Source: Propionivibrio sp.
GTDB lineage: Bacteria > Pseudomonadota > Gammaproteobacteria > Burkholderiales > Rhodocyclaceae
Length of the DNA stretch: 8,162 nt
Assembly: GCA_003249625.1 (NCBI GenBank)
Contig: QKII01000045.1
Location: forward strand, 1-8,162
Reading direction: 5' to 3'
Part shown: in pieces, positions 1-7,202 of the stretch
Layout of the letters: the number at the start of each line of letters is the position of its first letter
Numbering within the stretch: position 1 is the first letter of the stretch
Notes under the pieces: generated by a model
Database searches by the model: none
Told to the model about the DNA's origin: nothing
Seen by the model: only the letters and a program-made list of their open reading frames with translations
Position numbers and translations under genes: made by a program

Positions 1-543
1 ATGGCAGCCAACCAGCGGCAGCTGCATGATCTGGCACTGCCGATGCTCAAGAAGTTGGCGCAGGATATCCAGCTCACCTGTCATCTGGGGGTGATGGAAG
101 GCGCTGAAGCCGTCTATCTGCTCAAGGTTGAGGGCAGCCGGGAAATACGCGTCAACACCTGGGTCGGAAAGCGCCTGTCGCTGCACAGCTCGTCACTTGG
201 CAAGGTGCTGTTGGCAGGTTTGCCGGAAGAGGAGCTGCAAAGTATCCTCGCGCAGGTGACGTGGGAGGCAAAAACACCACGCTCAATCATTGATCCCGTG
301 GACTATTGCCGCCAGTTACAACGTGTGCGCGAACGCGGCTGGGCGCTCGACGACGAGGAGGATCTGGTCAATATCCGCTGTGTGGCTGCGCCAGTGCGTG
401 ATATGCAGGGACACGTTATCGCCGCGATCAGCGCTGTTGGCACCGTTCTCGATATCACCCCGGAAAGAATCGACGAACTGGCCACCACGCTATGCGCGAC
501 GGCGCGGGAGATATCGCAGCATCTCGGTCACACTTCGCCGTAG
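1..543 (+). CDS. IclR-family transcriptional regulator, effector domain (5' partial)
   Basis: This is the ligand-sensing half of an IclR-type regulator. IclR proteins bind DNA as dimers through an N-terminal winged helix and sense small metabolites with a C-terminal GAF-like domain. The visible 180 residues match that effector domain: an entry helix 'LALPMLKKLAQD' (about 12-23), 'GAEAVYLLKVEG' (34-45), the dimer/ligand segment 'LSLHSSSLGKVLLAGLPEEE' (59-78), 'RVRERGWALDDEE' (108-120) and 'IRCVAAPVRD' (124-133). Family members are about 250-270 residues long with roughly 70 residues of winged helix first, so the ATG at base 1 is almost certainly an internal Met and the true start lies off the left edge. 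The gene converges on sulP, with stops 3 bp apart. It may control the TRAP-led cluster, but that is only an inference from proximity. The effector is unknown. Confidence 0.9.
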   Translation: MAANQRQLHDLALPMLKKLAQDIQLTCHLGVMEGAEAVYLLKVEGSREIRVNTWVGKRLSLHSSSLGKVLLAGLPEEELQSILAQVTWEAKTPRSIIDPVDYCRQLQRVRERGWALDDEEDLVNIRCVAAPVRDMQGHVIAAISAVGTVLDITPERIDELATTLCATAREISQHLGHTSP

Positions 544-546
544 CGT

Positions 547-2760
547 TCAATTGTCCTGCAACAGCGTCAGTTCCTCGTTGACGTGGCGCAGGCGGATCGA
601 CAGCAGGCGTGCCAGCTTGGTCATCAGGACAAGGGCAATTCGTTTGTGCTCGTCGGCCAGATAGTTGAATTTTTCCAGCGAAAGGATGTACATGTCGCAG
701 TCGCGCGTGGCGATCGCATCGTTGCCGCGCGGCCGGTTGTCGAGGAAGGCCTGGCCGCCGAGGAAATCGCCGCGGCCATAGGTGGCGATGTGCTTGATTG
801 CGCCGCCGCGCCCGACGGAGCCGGCAACCTTGACCTCGCCCTTGCGGATCAGGAACAGGTCGTTGCTGGGATCGCCGCAGGAGAAGATCGTCTCGCCCGC
901 TTTCCAGGAGCGTTTCTCCACGCAGGCTTCCAGATCGACCAGCGTGTCCGGCTTGCTGCCCTTGAACAGTTCGATCTCATGTAATTCCAGCGGCGGCCGG
1001 TCGTCGGCGTCAACTTTCTCGACTTCTCCGAGCAGGCTGGATTCGACCCACTCGATGGCCGCCTCCAGGGTCGGCACGTAGAGCAACGTCCTGTCGTTCG
1101 CCCTCAGGCCGGCCAGTTCGAGGAACTCGCGTAAGTTGCGGCCGTTTGGCAGGCGCTCGCGAACGTTGGAAAGGACGAGTGGAACGTTGCGTTCGGTCAG
1201 CGCGTCGCGGACAAGGCTGATCATGTGCGCCGCAGTCACGTCCACCGATTGCACGCGCTGCAGGTCGAGGATCATGTAGTCGGTCGTCGCGAGTTCCGGT
1301 TCCAGGGTTCGATAGAGTTGCTGTGCTGTTCCGAAGAAGAGGCTGCCCTGCAGTTCGAAGATTACGGCCGAGTGCCCCTTCTTTTCGAGGATGCGCATCT
1401 CGTGTTCAGGCCGATACCACGCTGATGATCGCTCGCCGACGAAACTCTTGCGTCGTACCACAGTGCCGCCGACCTGCTCACGCAGGAAGAGCATGATTGA
1501 CAGAATTACGCCGGTGGCGGACGCGGCGATCAGGCCGACGGTCAGCGCGACGCCGACGACCGCCAGCACCACCACGAAATCGACGACCGTTGACTTGGAT
1601 TCGAGGAAGCGCAGCGGATCGGTGTCGATCATGCGAAGCCCGATCACGATAAGTACGCCGCTTAGCGTTGCGACAGGGGTCCAGGCGATGAACGAACCGA
1701 GCAACAGCGCGGCGATAACCGATGTAAGCCCTTCGACGACACCCGAAATCCGGGTTTTTGCGCCACTGGAATAGTTGACCATCGTGGCCCCCATCTGCCC
1801 AGCGCCGGGCATGCCACCGACAATCGACGCCGTCATGTTGGCAAGGCCCTGAGCCGCGAGTTCGCGGTCCGAATCGTGTCGGGAGCGCGTCAGTCGGTCG
1901 AGGACGACGCAGGTTTTCAGCGTGTCGATCGAAAGCAGCACGGCCAGCGTCAGCGCGCTGCTCAGCAGACTACCGACCTGCGAGAGCTTCAACTCGCCGA
2001 TCTGCTGCCAGCGGTCGGTGATCAGGGTGATGTAACCTTCGCCGGTGGCCCCCAGCGTTCCGATGACCAGCGGGTTGCCTTCCTGCGTAGCGAGGCGGGG
2101 GTCGAAGAGAGCGAGTCCGGCGTAGGTGAGGGCACCGCAGGCGATTCCGACGATCGTCCCGGGGATTTTCCTGGCGATGCGGCTGGAGAAGAGCATCGCG
2201 ACGATCGTTACCCCGCCGATGGCGATCCCTCGCCAATCCCACAGTTCAGGTGAAAAGATGATCTTGTACCAGCGGCTGTCATCGGCTGCGCCGACCAGCT
2301 TTGGCAGTTGGCTACCGACAATGATCAGCCCCACGCCCGAGAGATAACCGCTAACCACAGGGTATGGAATGAACTTGATCAAGCGGCCGATACCGAGAAA
2401 TCCGATGAGGATCTGGATGGCGCCGGTGAGAATGCCGAGTACAGTCAGCATCAGCACGATGCTCGTTGGGCTGACACCCTGGCGCGCGAGTTCGATGGCA
2501 AAGGCGGAAAGAACGGCCGCTGCCGGCGCACAGGGGGCGCTGATCAGTCGGTCGGTGCCGCCGAAGGTTGGCGCGATCAGTCCGAGCGCCATCGTGCCTA
2601 GCACGCCGGCCAGCGCGCCGAAGGCGGCATAGTGCGGATCGACGGCGGCAAACACGGTGACGCCGAAGGCGACTGAGGCGGGCAGGGCGACCAGCATGGC
2701 GGCAAAACCGCCCCAGAAGTCTCCTGAATGACGCATCCAGGCGCCGGAAAGTTCTCGCAT
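547..2760 (-). CDS. SulP-family inorganic anion transporter with STAS and cyclic-nucleotide-binding-like domains
   Basis: A 737-residue inner-membrane anion carrier of the SulP/SLC26 family (known substrates include sulfate, bicarbonate and dicarboxylates). Residues about 15-425 are the membrane core, with family hallmarks 'YPVVSGYLSGVGLIIVGSQL' (133-152) and 'RSRHDSDRELAAQGLAN' (292-308) followed by 'GGMPGAG'. The usual substrate-site 'GPT' segment reads 'SAPCAPAAAV' (74-83). Residues about 455-575 form a STAS domain with 'SVDVTAAH' (505-512) at the anti-sigma-antagonist-like loop. Residues about 597-725 form a Crp-like cyclic-nucleotide-binding fold ('AGETIFSCGDPSNDLFLIRKGEVKV' region, 621-645). 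In its phosphate-binding cassette the Arg of 'PR' is kept (R678), but the usual Glu of 'FGE' aligns with G669, so canonical cAMP binding is doubtful. The ATG start has AAGGAG 7 nt upstream. It is the last gene of the minus-strand run, 35 bp after the Na/Pi gene. The transported anion cannot be named from sequence. Confidence 0.93.
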   Translation of the reverse strand: MRELSGAWMRHSGDFWGGFAAMLVALPASVAFGVTVFAAVDPHYAAFGALAGVLGTMALGLIAPTFGGTDRLISAPCAPAAAVLSAFAIELARQGVSPTSIVLMLTVLGILTGAIQILIGFLGIGRLIKFIPYPVVSGYLSGVGLIIVGSQLPKLVGAADDSRWYKIIFSPELWDWRGIAIGGVTIVAMLFSSRIARKIPGTIVGIACGALTYAGLALFDPRLATQEGNPLVIGTLGATGEGYITLITDRWQQIGELKLSQVGSLLSSALTLAVLLSIDTLKTCVVLDRLTRSRHDSDRELAAQGLANMTASIVGGMPGAGQMGATMVNYSSGAKTRISGVVEGLTSVIAALLLGSFIAWTPVATLSGVLIVIGLRMIDTDPLRFLESKSTVVDFVVVLAVVGVALTVGLIAASATGVILSIMLFLREQVGGTVVRRKSFVGERSSAWYRPEHEMRILEKKGHSAVIFELQGSLFFGTAQQLYRTLEPELATTDYMILDLQRVQSVDVTAAHMISLVRDALTERNVPLVLSNVRERLPNGRNLREFLELAGLRANDRTLLYVPTLEAAIEWVESSLLGEVEKVDADDRPPLELHEIELFKGSKPDTLVDLEACVEKRSWKAGETIFSCGDPSNDLFLIRKGEVKVAGSVGRGGAIKHIATYGRGDFLGGQAFLDNRPRGNDAIATRDCDMYILSLEKFNYLADEHKRIALVLMTKLARLLSIRLRHVNEELTLLQDN

Positions 2761-2767
2761 GGGTTTT

Positions 2768-2773
2768 CTCCTT
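2768..2773 (-). promoter_or_regulatory. Ribosome binding site of the SulP gene
   Basis: AAGGAG on the minus strand lies 7 nt before the ATG at 2758-2760, in the 35-bp gap after the Na/Pi gene. It supports the chosen SulP start and shows that this gene can initiate independently of its upstream neighbour. No promoter-like pair is evident in so short a gap, so transcription most likely comes from upstream. Confidence 0.7.
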
Positions 2774-2795
2774 GGTACGGGGGCTTTGCCGGTGG

Positions 2796-4484
2796 CTATT
2801 CCGGGTGGCTGATCAGTTTTTCGGCGGCCTCGTCGCCCGAGTCCTCGCTTGCGGGGAGTACGTCGTAGCCGAGGCTGGCGACCTGTGTGTTGATCCAGCG
2901 CAGGTCGGCGATCAGGTCGAGGTGCGCGGAACTGCTTTCCAGTGCGTTTGATACACCCTCGCTGAGCCGGCCGATGTGTCGGCGGGAACTGTCATTGCAC
3001 ATCGACTTGAAGTCACGCTTGCGCTGTACCAGAACGCCGGCAGTGTCTGGATGCCAGGCCATGATGACCTCTGCAGCCAGCTGAGTGTTGCCGATCAGGA
3101 AGCGGAACAACGTGTCCAGTTCGAGCTTGCCTGCCTCGGAGAAGCTCTTCCTTTCCTTGCGCATGCTTTCGGGAATGCCGACTATCGTTTTGCAGATGAC
3201 ATCGCCGGCGTTCTCCAGGCTGGCGGTGTAGCGCAGCAGTGCGGTGACGCGGCGCAGGTCCTCGTCGTCGATACCCTTGCGTGTCAGGTCGACCGCATAG
3301 GCACGGACGGCCTTGAACAGGACATTCACCTTTTCTTCGAGGCGAACGATTTCCGGCGCCTTTTCACTGTTGCCGGCGAGCAGCATGTCCAAGGTTATTT
3401 CGAGCATCGTCTGTACCGTGCCGAGAATTCGCAATACCTCGCGGGAGAGTGCGGTGACAGGCAGTAGCCCGATATTGCCGACGCTCTCTGTTGTGCCGGG
3501 AATGTACTTGGGGCCAATGTCGTCCGCCGATCTCGGCGGTTCGATGAAGAGGCGTTCGAGAAGACGCGCCGCTGGCTTGACGAGGCCGGTAAAGACGACG
3601 ATCAGCGCGCAGTTGAAAAGGATGTGCAGGATCACCACGCGGAAGCTCGGAAGTCCCGGGATGATTTCGTAGAGCCCGTCGAGCAGGCGCAGGCCAATGA
3701 GTCCTGCAAGCACGCCGGCCAGCTTGAATGCGCCGTGACCGACGACGACACGACGGGCCGGGGCGGCCTGGTTCCAGGTCATGATGATCGGCGGCGCGGC
3801 GTTGCCGAGGTTGATTCCCAGAATCGCCGCGAGGATGAGCGTCGGGTCGGTGGTGATTCCCGCCTGAACCAGTGATGCCCAGAACAGCAGGATGGCGATC
3901 GAGGAGTGGGCGAGCCAAGTCAGGATGGCGAACAGCAGCACGGCGATCAATAGTTCGCCGCCGAGCGACGAGACGATGACGCGGATCAGGTCGCTGGCGG
4001 CAAGTGCGCTGGAAACCTGGCTCATGAAGGTCAGTGCAATGAGGATCATGGCGATCCCCAGACAGATGCGGCCGAACTGTTTGAGGGGGGACTCGGTGTC
4101 GCTGTAGATCGAGTGCAGCAGATAGCCGACGAACATCAGGACCGGCCAGAGCGCCTTCAGATTGAGCGTGAGCAGGGCGGCGACGACGGCACTGCCGGCA
4201 TCCGCGCCGAGGAGCAGGAGAAGGCCGTCGGCGACGGGGACGGCGCCGACGGCAGCCAGGCCAGAGGTGAAAATGGCGACGGCGATGGAACTCTGCAAGA
4301 TGGTCGCGGCGCCCGCGCCGGTGAATAGCGCGACGAGGCGGTTGTTCAAGGCGCGTGGCAGGGTGCGACGGATTTGTGCGCCATAGACGCGCATCACGCC
4401 GGTGCGCGCCATGCGTACGCCCCACAGCAGCAATGCCGCGGCGCCGAGGATCAGGGTCAGTTCGTAAGTGCCGGAGTCTTGCAT
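2796..4484 (-). CDS. Na/Pi cotransporter family protein with C-terminal PhoU-like domain
   Basis: A 562-residue inner-membrane phosphate carrier of the NptA/YjbB type (two Na/Pi-cotransporter repeats, then a cytoplasmic PhoU-like helical region). Counting from the ATG at 4484, the first repeat carries the hallmark 'ATILQSS' (about 60-66). The second repeat has 'TWLAHSS' (about 189-195), where His replaces the usual Gln. Hydrophobic helices run to about residue 305, and the PhoU-like region covers about 345-530. Family members use Na+ to move phosphate; E. coli YjbB has been linked to phosphate export, so direction is uncertain. The frame stays open upstream to a TTG at 4526, which would overlap the HAD gene by 29 bp. 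I prefer the ATG at 4484, which leaves about 8 residues before the first helix and lies 13 bp past the HAD stop. Neither start has a good Shine-Dalgarno, so translational coupling to the HAD gene is likely. Confidence 0.9.
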   Translation of the reverse strand: MQDSGTYELTLILGAAALLLWGVRMARTGVMRVYGAQIRRTLPRALNNRLVALFTGAGAATILQSSIAVAIFTSGLAAVGAVPVADGLLLLLGADAGSAVVAALLTLNLKALWPVLMFVGYLLHSIYSDTESPLKQFGRICLGIAMILIALTFMSQVSSALAASDLIRVIVSSLGGELLIAVLLFAILTWLAHSSIAILLFWASLVQAGITTDPTLILAAILGINLGNAAPPIIMTWNQAAPARRVVVGHGAFKLAGVLAGLIGLRLLDGLYEIIPGLPSFRVVILHILFNCALIVVFTGLVKPAARLLERLFIEPPRSADDIGPKYIPGTTESVGNIGLLPVTALSREVLRILGTVQTMLEITLDMLLAGNSEKAPEIVRLEEKVNVLFKAVRAYAVDLTRKGIDDEDLRRVTALLRYTASLENAGDVICKTIVGIPESMRKERKSFSEAGKLELDTLFRFLIGNTQLAAEVIMAWHPDTAGVLVQRKRDFKSMCNDSSRRHIGRLSEGVSNALESSSAHLDLIADLRWINTQVASLGYDVLPASEDSGDEAAEKLISHPE

Positions 4485-4496
4485 GGCTGCATGGCT
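4481..4496. repeat. 8-bp perfect tandem repeat spanning the Na/Pi gene start
   Basis: On the minus strand AGCCATGC occurs twice in direct succession. The second copy contains the proposed start ATG (4482-4484). The first copy holds another ATG (4490-4492) in a different frame, which would read only 11 codons before TGA. Gain or loss of one 8-bp unit would change start spacing and, for the TTG start at 4526, the reading frame. It may equally be a chance duplication. Confidence 0.8.
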
Positions 4497-4497
4497 G

Positions 4498-5268
4498 TCA
4501 TTGGAGATTGCCCAGATCGTCGACAACCAGCGTTGGCTGGCGCTCCAGACCTGGGAGGTCTTCGCGGCGCGCTTCGCCGCTGAGAACCAGGATGAAATCG
4601 ATGCCGGCGTTCTCCGCCAGGCGCTTGTCGGTGGTCAGGCGGTCGCCGACCATGACCATCTCCTCGCGCCGGAAGCGCTTGAGCAGCGGCGAGAGGACGA
4701 TCGTGTTGGGCTTGCCGAAGACGATCTCGGGAAGTCTCCCGGTGGCACTTTCGTAGAGTTTGACGAAGCTGCCGGTGTCCGGTAGCGGGCCGTTCGATGA
4801 CGGGCAGACCAGGTCCGGGTGCGTCGAGAGGAAACGAACCTTGGGGCGCTGAAGGAGCAGACAGGAATCGGCGAGCTTGGCGTAGGTCAGTTCGGTGTCA
4901 TAGCCCAGCACGACGGCCTGGCAGTCGTCACCCGAGGTGAACGCCAGGCCGGGGATACTCTGTGTGAGGTAACTGCAGAAACTGGCATTGCCAACCGGGT
5001 AGATGCGCTGGATTTCCTGCTCCCGCAGGAAATCAACCAACGGTAGCAGTGGGGAAAGGATTCTCTCCCGGCCGACGGTTATGCCGAACCGGGCGAGCTT
5101 CCGAAGGTAGTCGTCAAGATTCTTCGATGTGTTGTTGGTCAGGAAAAAAATCTCCCGCTTCCCGAGATTGCGCCGGATGAAATCGATCGTGCCCTGGATG
5201 GGCTCGTCACCGAGGTAGACGGTTCCATCCAGGTCGAACACGAAGCAGGTTTTGCTGTCGGTATCCAC
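4498..5268 (-). CDS. HAD-IIA family hydrolase (NagD/phosphoglycolate-phosphatase-like)
   Basis: A 256-residue cytoplasmic phosphatase of the haloacid dehalogenase superfamily, subclass IIA. All four motifs are visible: motif I 'DLDGT' (12-16, D12 nucleophile and D14 acid/base), motif II 'LTNNTSK' (43-49), motif III K186 in 'FGKP', and motif IV 'GDRLTTD' (208-214) for Mg2+. The segment between motifs II and III, including 'LSTHPDLVCPSSNGPLPDTGS', is the C2B-type cap typical of NagD-like enzymes, which decides substrate. Expected chemistry is hydrolysis of a phosphomonoester (nucleotide, sugar phosphate or phosphoglycolate); the actual substrate is unknown. Start is GTG, directly abutting the TAA of dctM with no gap and no clear Shine-Dalgarno, so translation is probably coupled to dctM. 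This start puts motif I at the usual distance from the N-terminus. Its location between a TRAP transporter and a phosphate carrier suggests a role in processing the imported compound or its product. Confidence 0.92.
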   Translation of the reverse strand: MDTDSKTCFVFDLDGTVYLGDEPIQGTIDFIRRNLGKREIFFLTNNTSKNLDDYLRKLARFGITVGRERILSPLLPLVDFLREQEIQRIYPVGNASFCSYLTQSIPGLAFTSGDDCQAVVLGYDTELTYAKLADSCLLLQRPKVRFLSTHPDLVCPSSNGPLPDTGSFVKLYESATGRLPEIVFGKPNTIVLSPLLKRFRREEMVMVGDRLTTDKRLAENAGIDFILVLSGEARREDLPGLERQPTLVVDDLGNLQ

Positions 5269-6546
5269 TTACGTCAGCCACTTCATCGGAATGACGGACA
5301 GCTTCGGGAAGAGCAGCAGCAGAACCAGGACCAGTACTTCCATGATCAGGAACGGCGCCATCTTCCGCACCAGATTGCTCATGGTGATCCCGCACGAACC
5401 GCAGACGACGAAAAGCACCGTTCCGACTGGTGGGGTGATGACGCCGATGCCGACGTTCAGCACGAAAAGAAGGCCGAAATGATAGGGGTCGATGCCGGCC
5501 ATCTTGATCAGCGGATAAAACACGGGTGCGAAGAGCAGGATGTTCGGTGTCAGATCCATCACCATCCCGGCAGCGAACAGGAAAATCATGATCGAGAACA
5601 GCAGCAGGGTCGGTGTCTTGACCAGTGGTTCGAAGAATGCCGCCATCTGCAACGGGATCTGCGCCGAGGTGATGAACCAGCCAACGGCCGAGGCGGCGCC
5701 GACGATGAACATCACGACTGCCGTGGTGCGCGCCGATCCGGCGCTGACGCGCAGCAGGTCGCGGAACGACAGTTCGCGGTAGTAGAACACCGTCACCAGG
5801 ATTGCATACACCGCGGCGAACGCACCGCCTTCGGTCGGAGTGAATACGCCGAAGCGAATGCCGCCGAGAAGCAGGACAGGCAGCATGAACGCCGGGGTCG
5901 ATTCCTTGAGGATCGTGATGGCTTCGTCGCGCGTGAAACGGATGGTGTCGACATATCCGTCCTTGCGTACGATGAAGAACCACATGATCAGCAGGAATAT
6001 GCCGATCAGGAGGCCCGGCACCAGTCCGATCATGAACAGTTTCGTGATCGACAGCTCGACAGTTGCACCCAGCAGGATGAAGTTGGCGGACGGCGGGATG
6101 ATCGGGCCCAGGATTGCGCCCGAAGCGATGATGCCGCCGGCGCGCGCATCGTTGTATCCCGCCTGCTTCATCATCGGGAAGAGAATGCCGCACAGTGCCG
6201 CCGCTTCACCGACCGAACTGCCCATCAGGCCGGCGAAGATCACGCTGGCGACGATTGTCGCATAGCCCAATCCGCCGCGAACGCGGCCGATGATCAGTTG
6301 CGCCAGCAACACGACGCGCTGGGAGAGGCCGCCCTTGGCCATGATCTCGCCGGCGAAGACGAAGAACGGGATGGCCATCAGCGGGTAGTTGTTGACCCCG
6401 TCGACGATCGCCTGCGGAATGATCATGGAATCCCAGAAGCCCGAGTAGATCATCAGGCAGATGGCCGAGAGGATCATTACCAGGGCAATCGGGATATTGA
6501 GAAAGAGGAAGAAAAACAGCGAACCGAGGAAGATGAGCAGTTCCAT
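5269..6546 (-). CDS. dctM: TRAP transporter large permease (DctM type)
   Basis: The 425-residue large membrane subunit of a tripartite ATP-independent periplasmic transporter; length is standard for the family. It forms the Na+-coupled elevator pathway through the inner membrane and works with the small permease and the binding protein encoded upstream. Visible family motifs: 'YPLMAIPFFVFAGEIM' (54-69), 'GLMGSSVGEAAA' (106-117), 'AILGPIIPPSANFILLG' (144-160), 'FTPTEGGA' (235-242) and 'GIGVITPPVGT' (366-376). These are the two repeated hairpin regions that bind Na+ and substrate. About 11-12 hydrophobic segments are present. The ATG start has AAGGAGG 7 nt upstream, placed inside the last codons of dctQ, whose stop is 2 bp before this start. 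The HAD gene begins on the next base after this gene's TAA. The carried substrate is not readable from the permease. Confidence 0.96.
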   Translation of the reverse strand: MELLIFLGSLFFFLFLNIPIALVMILSAICLMIYSGFWDSMIIPQAIVDGVNNYPLMAIPFFVFAGEIMAKGGLSQRVVLLAQLIIGRVRGGLGYATIVASVIFAGLMGSSVGEAAALCGILFPMMKQAGYNDARAGGIIASGAILGPIIPPSANFILLGATVELSITKLFMIGLVPGLLIGIFLLIMWFFIVRKDGYVDTIRFTRDEAITILKESTPAFMLPVLLLGGIRFGVFTPTEGGAFAAVYAILVTVFYYRELSFRDLLRVSAGSARTTAVVMFIVGAASAVGWFITSAQIPLQMAAFFEPLVKTPTLLLFSIMIFLFAAGMVMDLTPNILLFAPVFYPLIKMAGIDPYHFGLLFVLNVGIGVITPPVGTVLFVVCGSCGITMSNLVRKMAPFLIMEVLVLVLLLLFPKLSVIPMKWLT

Positions 6547-6548
6547 GA

Positions 6549-7070
6549 TCAGTCCTCCTTCACTTTAGCCAGGAAAGCCGAAGCAGGACGCTTGACGGTG
6601 GCGACCAGTTCTCGCAGGCGGATGATGAAAACGGATACCGCCATCAGCGGGAGCGTGCCGTTGACGAAAGTCATGTTGACTCCGGTGGCCACTGTCGAGG
6701 TGTCCATCGTTTGCAGGACCAGCGTGATTCCGCCGATGATCAGAATGAGAAGAGCACCGAGTGCGAGCAACTGGGCGATGATGTCGATGGATTTCCGGGT
6801 TTTGCCGTGCAGCATGCTGGTGAGCATGTCGACGGAGATGTGACGCCCTCGATAGAAAGCTTCGATCGCGCCAAAGAACGTGATGTACATGAACAGGAAC
6901 CGGGCCCATTCCTCGCTCGGGGCGAAACTCGAGCGGAAGACATAACGCAGGATTGCGTTGTAGAAAACCAGGCCGATCATGCCCAGAAACACTGCAGCGC
7001 AGAAACTCTGGAAGGCGACTTCTCCTGGACTCTCTTTCGTTGGCTCTTTTTCAGGCATGAGCTCGCTCAT
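6549..7070 (-). CDS. dctQ: TRAP transporter small permease (DctQ type)
   Basis: The 173-residue small membrane subunit of the TRAP transporter, which partners dctM in the inner membrane. About four hydrophobic helices are visible (roughly 20-40, 55-73, 97-120 and 135-152). The family signature is clear: 'NAILRYVFRSSFAPSEEWARFLF' region (38-60), then 'FFGAIEAFYRGRHISVDML' (65-83), including the conserved Glu-Trp pair and the 'RHISVD' turn. The first ATG (7068-7070) is chosen because GGAGG (7078-7082) sits 7 nt upstream; a second Met at residue 5 is less well placed. The gene is separated from the binding-protein gene by a 167-bp structured gap, and its stop is 2 bp before dctM. Usual family length is about 160-190, so it is intact. 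Confidence 0.95.
   Translation of the reverse strand: MSELMPEKEPTKESPGEVAFQSFCAAVFLGMIGLVFYNAILRYVFRSSFAPSEEWARFLFMYITFFGAIEAFYRGRHISVDMLTSMLHGKTRKSIDIIAQLLALGALLILIIGGITLVLQTMDTSTVATGVNMTFVNGTLPLMAVSVFIIRLRELVATVKRPASAFLAKVKED
6554..6560 (-). promoter_or_regulatory. Ribosome binding site of dctM inside the dctQ end
   Basis: AAGGAGG on the minus strand is a near-consensus Shine-Dalgarno 7 nt before the dctM ATG (6544-6546). It overlaps the final codons of dctQ, so ribosomes finishing dctQ can re-initiate on dctM. This favours matched amounts of the two membrane subunits. Confidence 0.8.
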
Positions 7071-7099
7071 GATGCCCCCTCCACAAACCCTCTAAACAT
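7067..7099 (-). other. Possible 10-residue leader ORF overlapping the dctQ start
   Basis: An ATG (7097-7099) with GGGAG 6 nt upstream opens a 10-codon frame reading M-F-R-G-F-V-E-G-A-S. It ends in TGA overlapping the dctQ ATG in the form ATGA. This arrangement would allow translational coupling into dctQ. It is too short to test by composition and no homologue is known to me, so it may be chance. Confidence 0.2.
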
Positions 7100-7147
7100 C
7101 GAATGCTCCCAATGATCTTTTGTGTATCAACGTAAAAAAGCGGAAAA

Positions 7148-7198
7148 AAACCGAGGCGTAGTGTCTGGCGATTGCCAGGGCGCTGAACGGATCGGTTT
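7148..7198 (-). terminator. Nested inverted repeat followed by T-runs; possible attenuator/terminator after dctP
   Basis: Outer arms AAACCGA (minus strand, 7192-7198) and TCGGTTT (7148-7154) are perfectly complementary over 7 bp. Inside lies a perfect hairpin, CTGGC-AATC-GCCAG (7165-7178), and a possible GCG/CGC pair between them. T7 (7144-7150) overlaps and extends past the outer arm, and T6 (7134-7139) follows. The interior loops make it weaker than a textbook intrinsic terminator, so leaky termination is more likely than a full stop. Folding was judged by eye. Confidence 0.45.
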
Positions 7199-7202
7199 GG
7201 GG

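Noticed and set aside
1..3. ATG at base 1 as the true start of the IclR gene
   Set aside because: It would give an IclR protein with no DNA-binding domain; the sequence enters in the linker helix, so truncation by the window edge is the simpler reading.
3364..4425. A 353-codon minus-strand frame inside the Na/Pi gene
   Set aside because: It is an out-of-frame reading of the transporter gene, with extreme Arg/His/Pro content and no motif.
5207..6193. A 328-codon minus-strand frame across dctM and the start of the HAD gene
   Set aside because: It is out of frame with both real genes and Arg/His/Pro-rich, as expected of a shadow frame.
5479..6843. A 454-codon open frame on the plus strand opposite dctM and dctQ
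   Set aside because: It lies wholly antisense to two clearly recognisable TRAP genes, is rich in Asp, Arg, Gln and His, and resembles no protein family. Long antisense frames are common in GC-rich coding DNA.
7118..7147. A sigma-70 promoter for dctQ using TTGATA near 7124-7129
   Set aside because: No acceptable -10 hexamer was found 16-18 nt downstream; the T-rich stretch better fits transcript termination.
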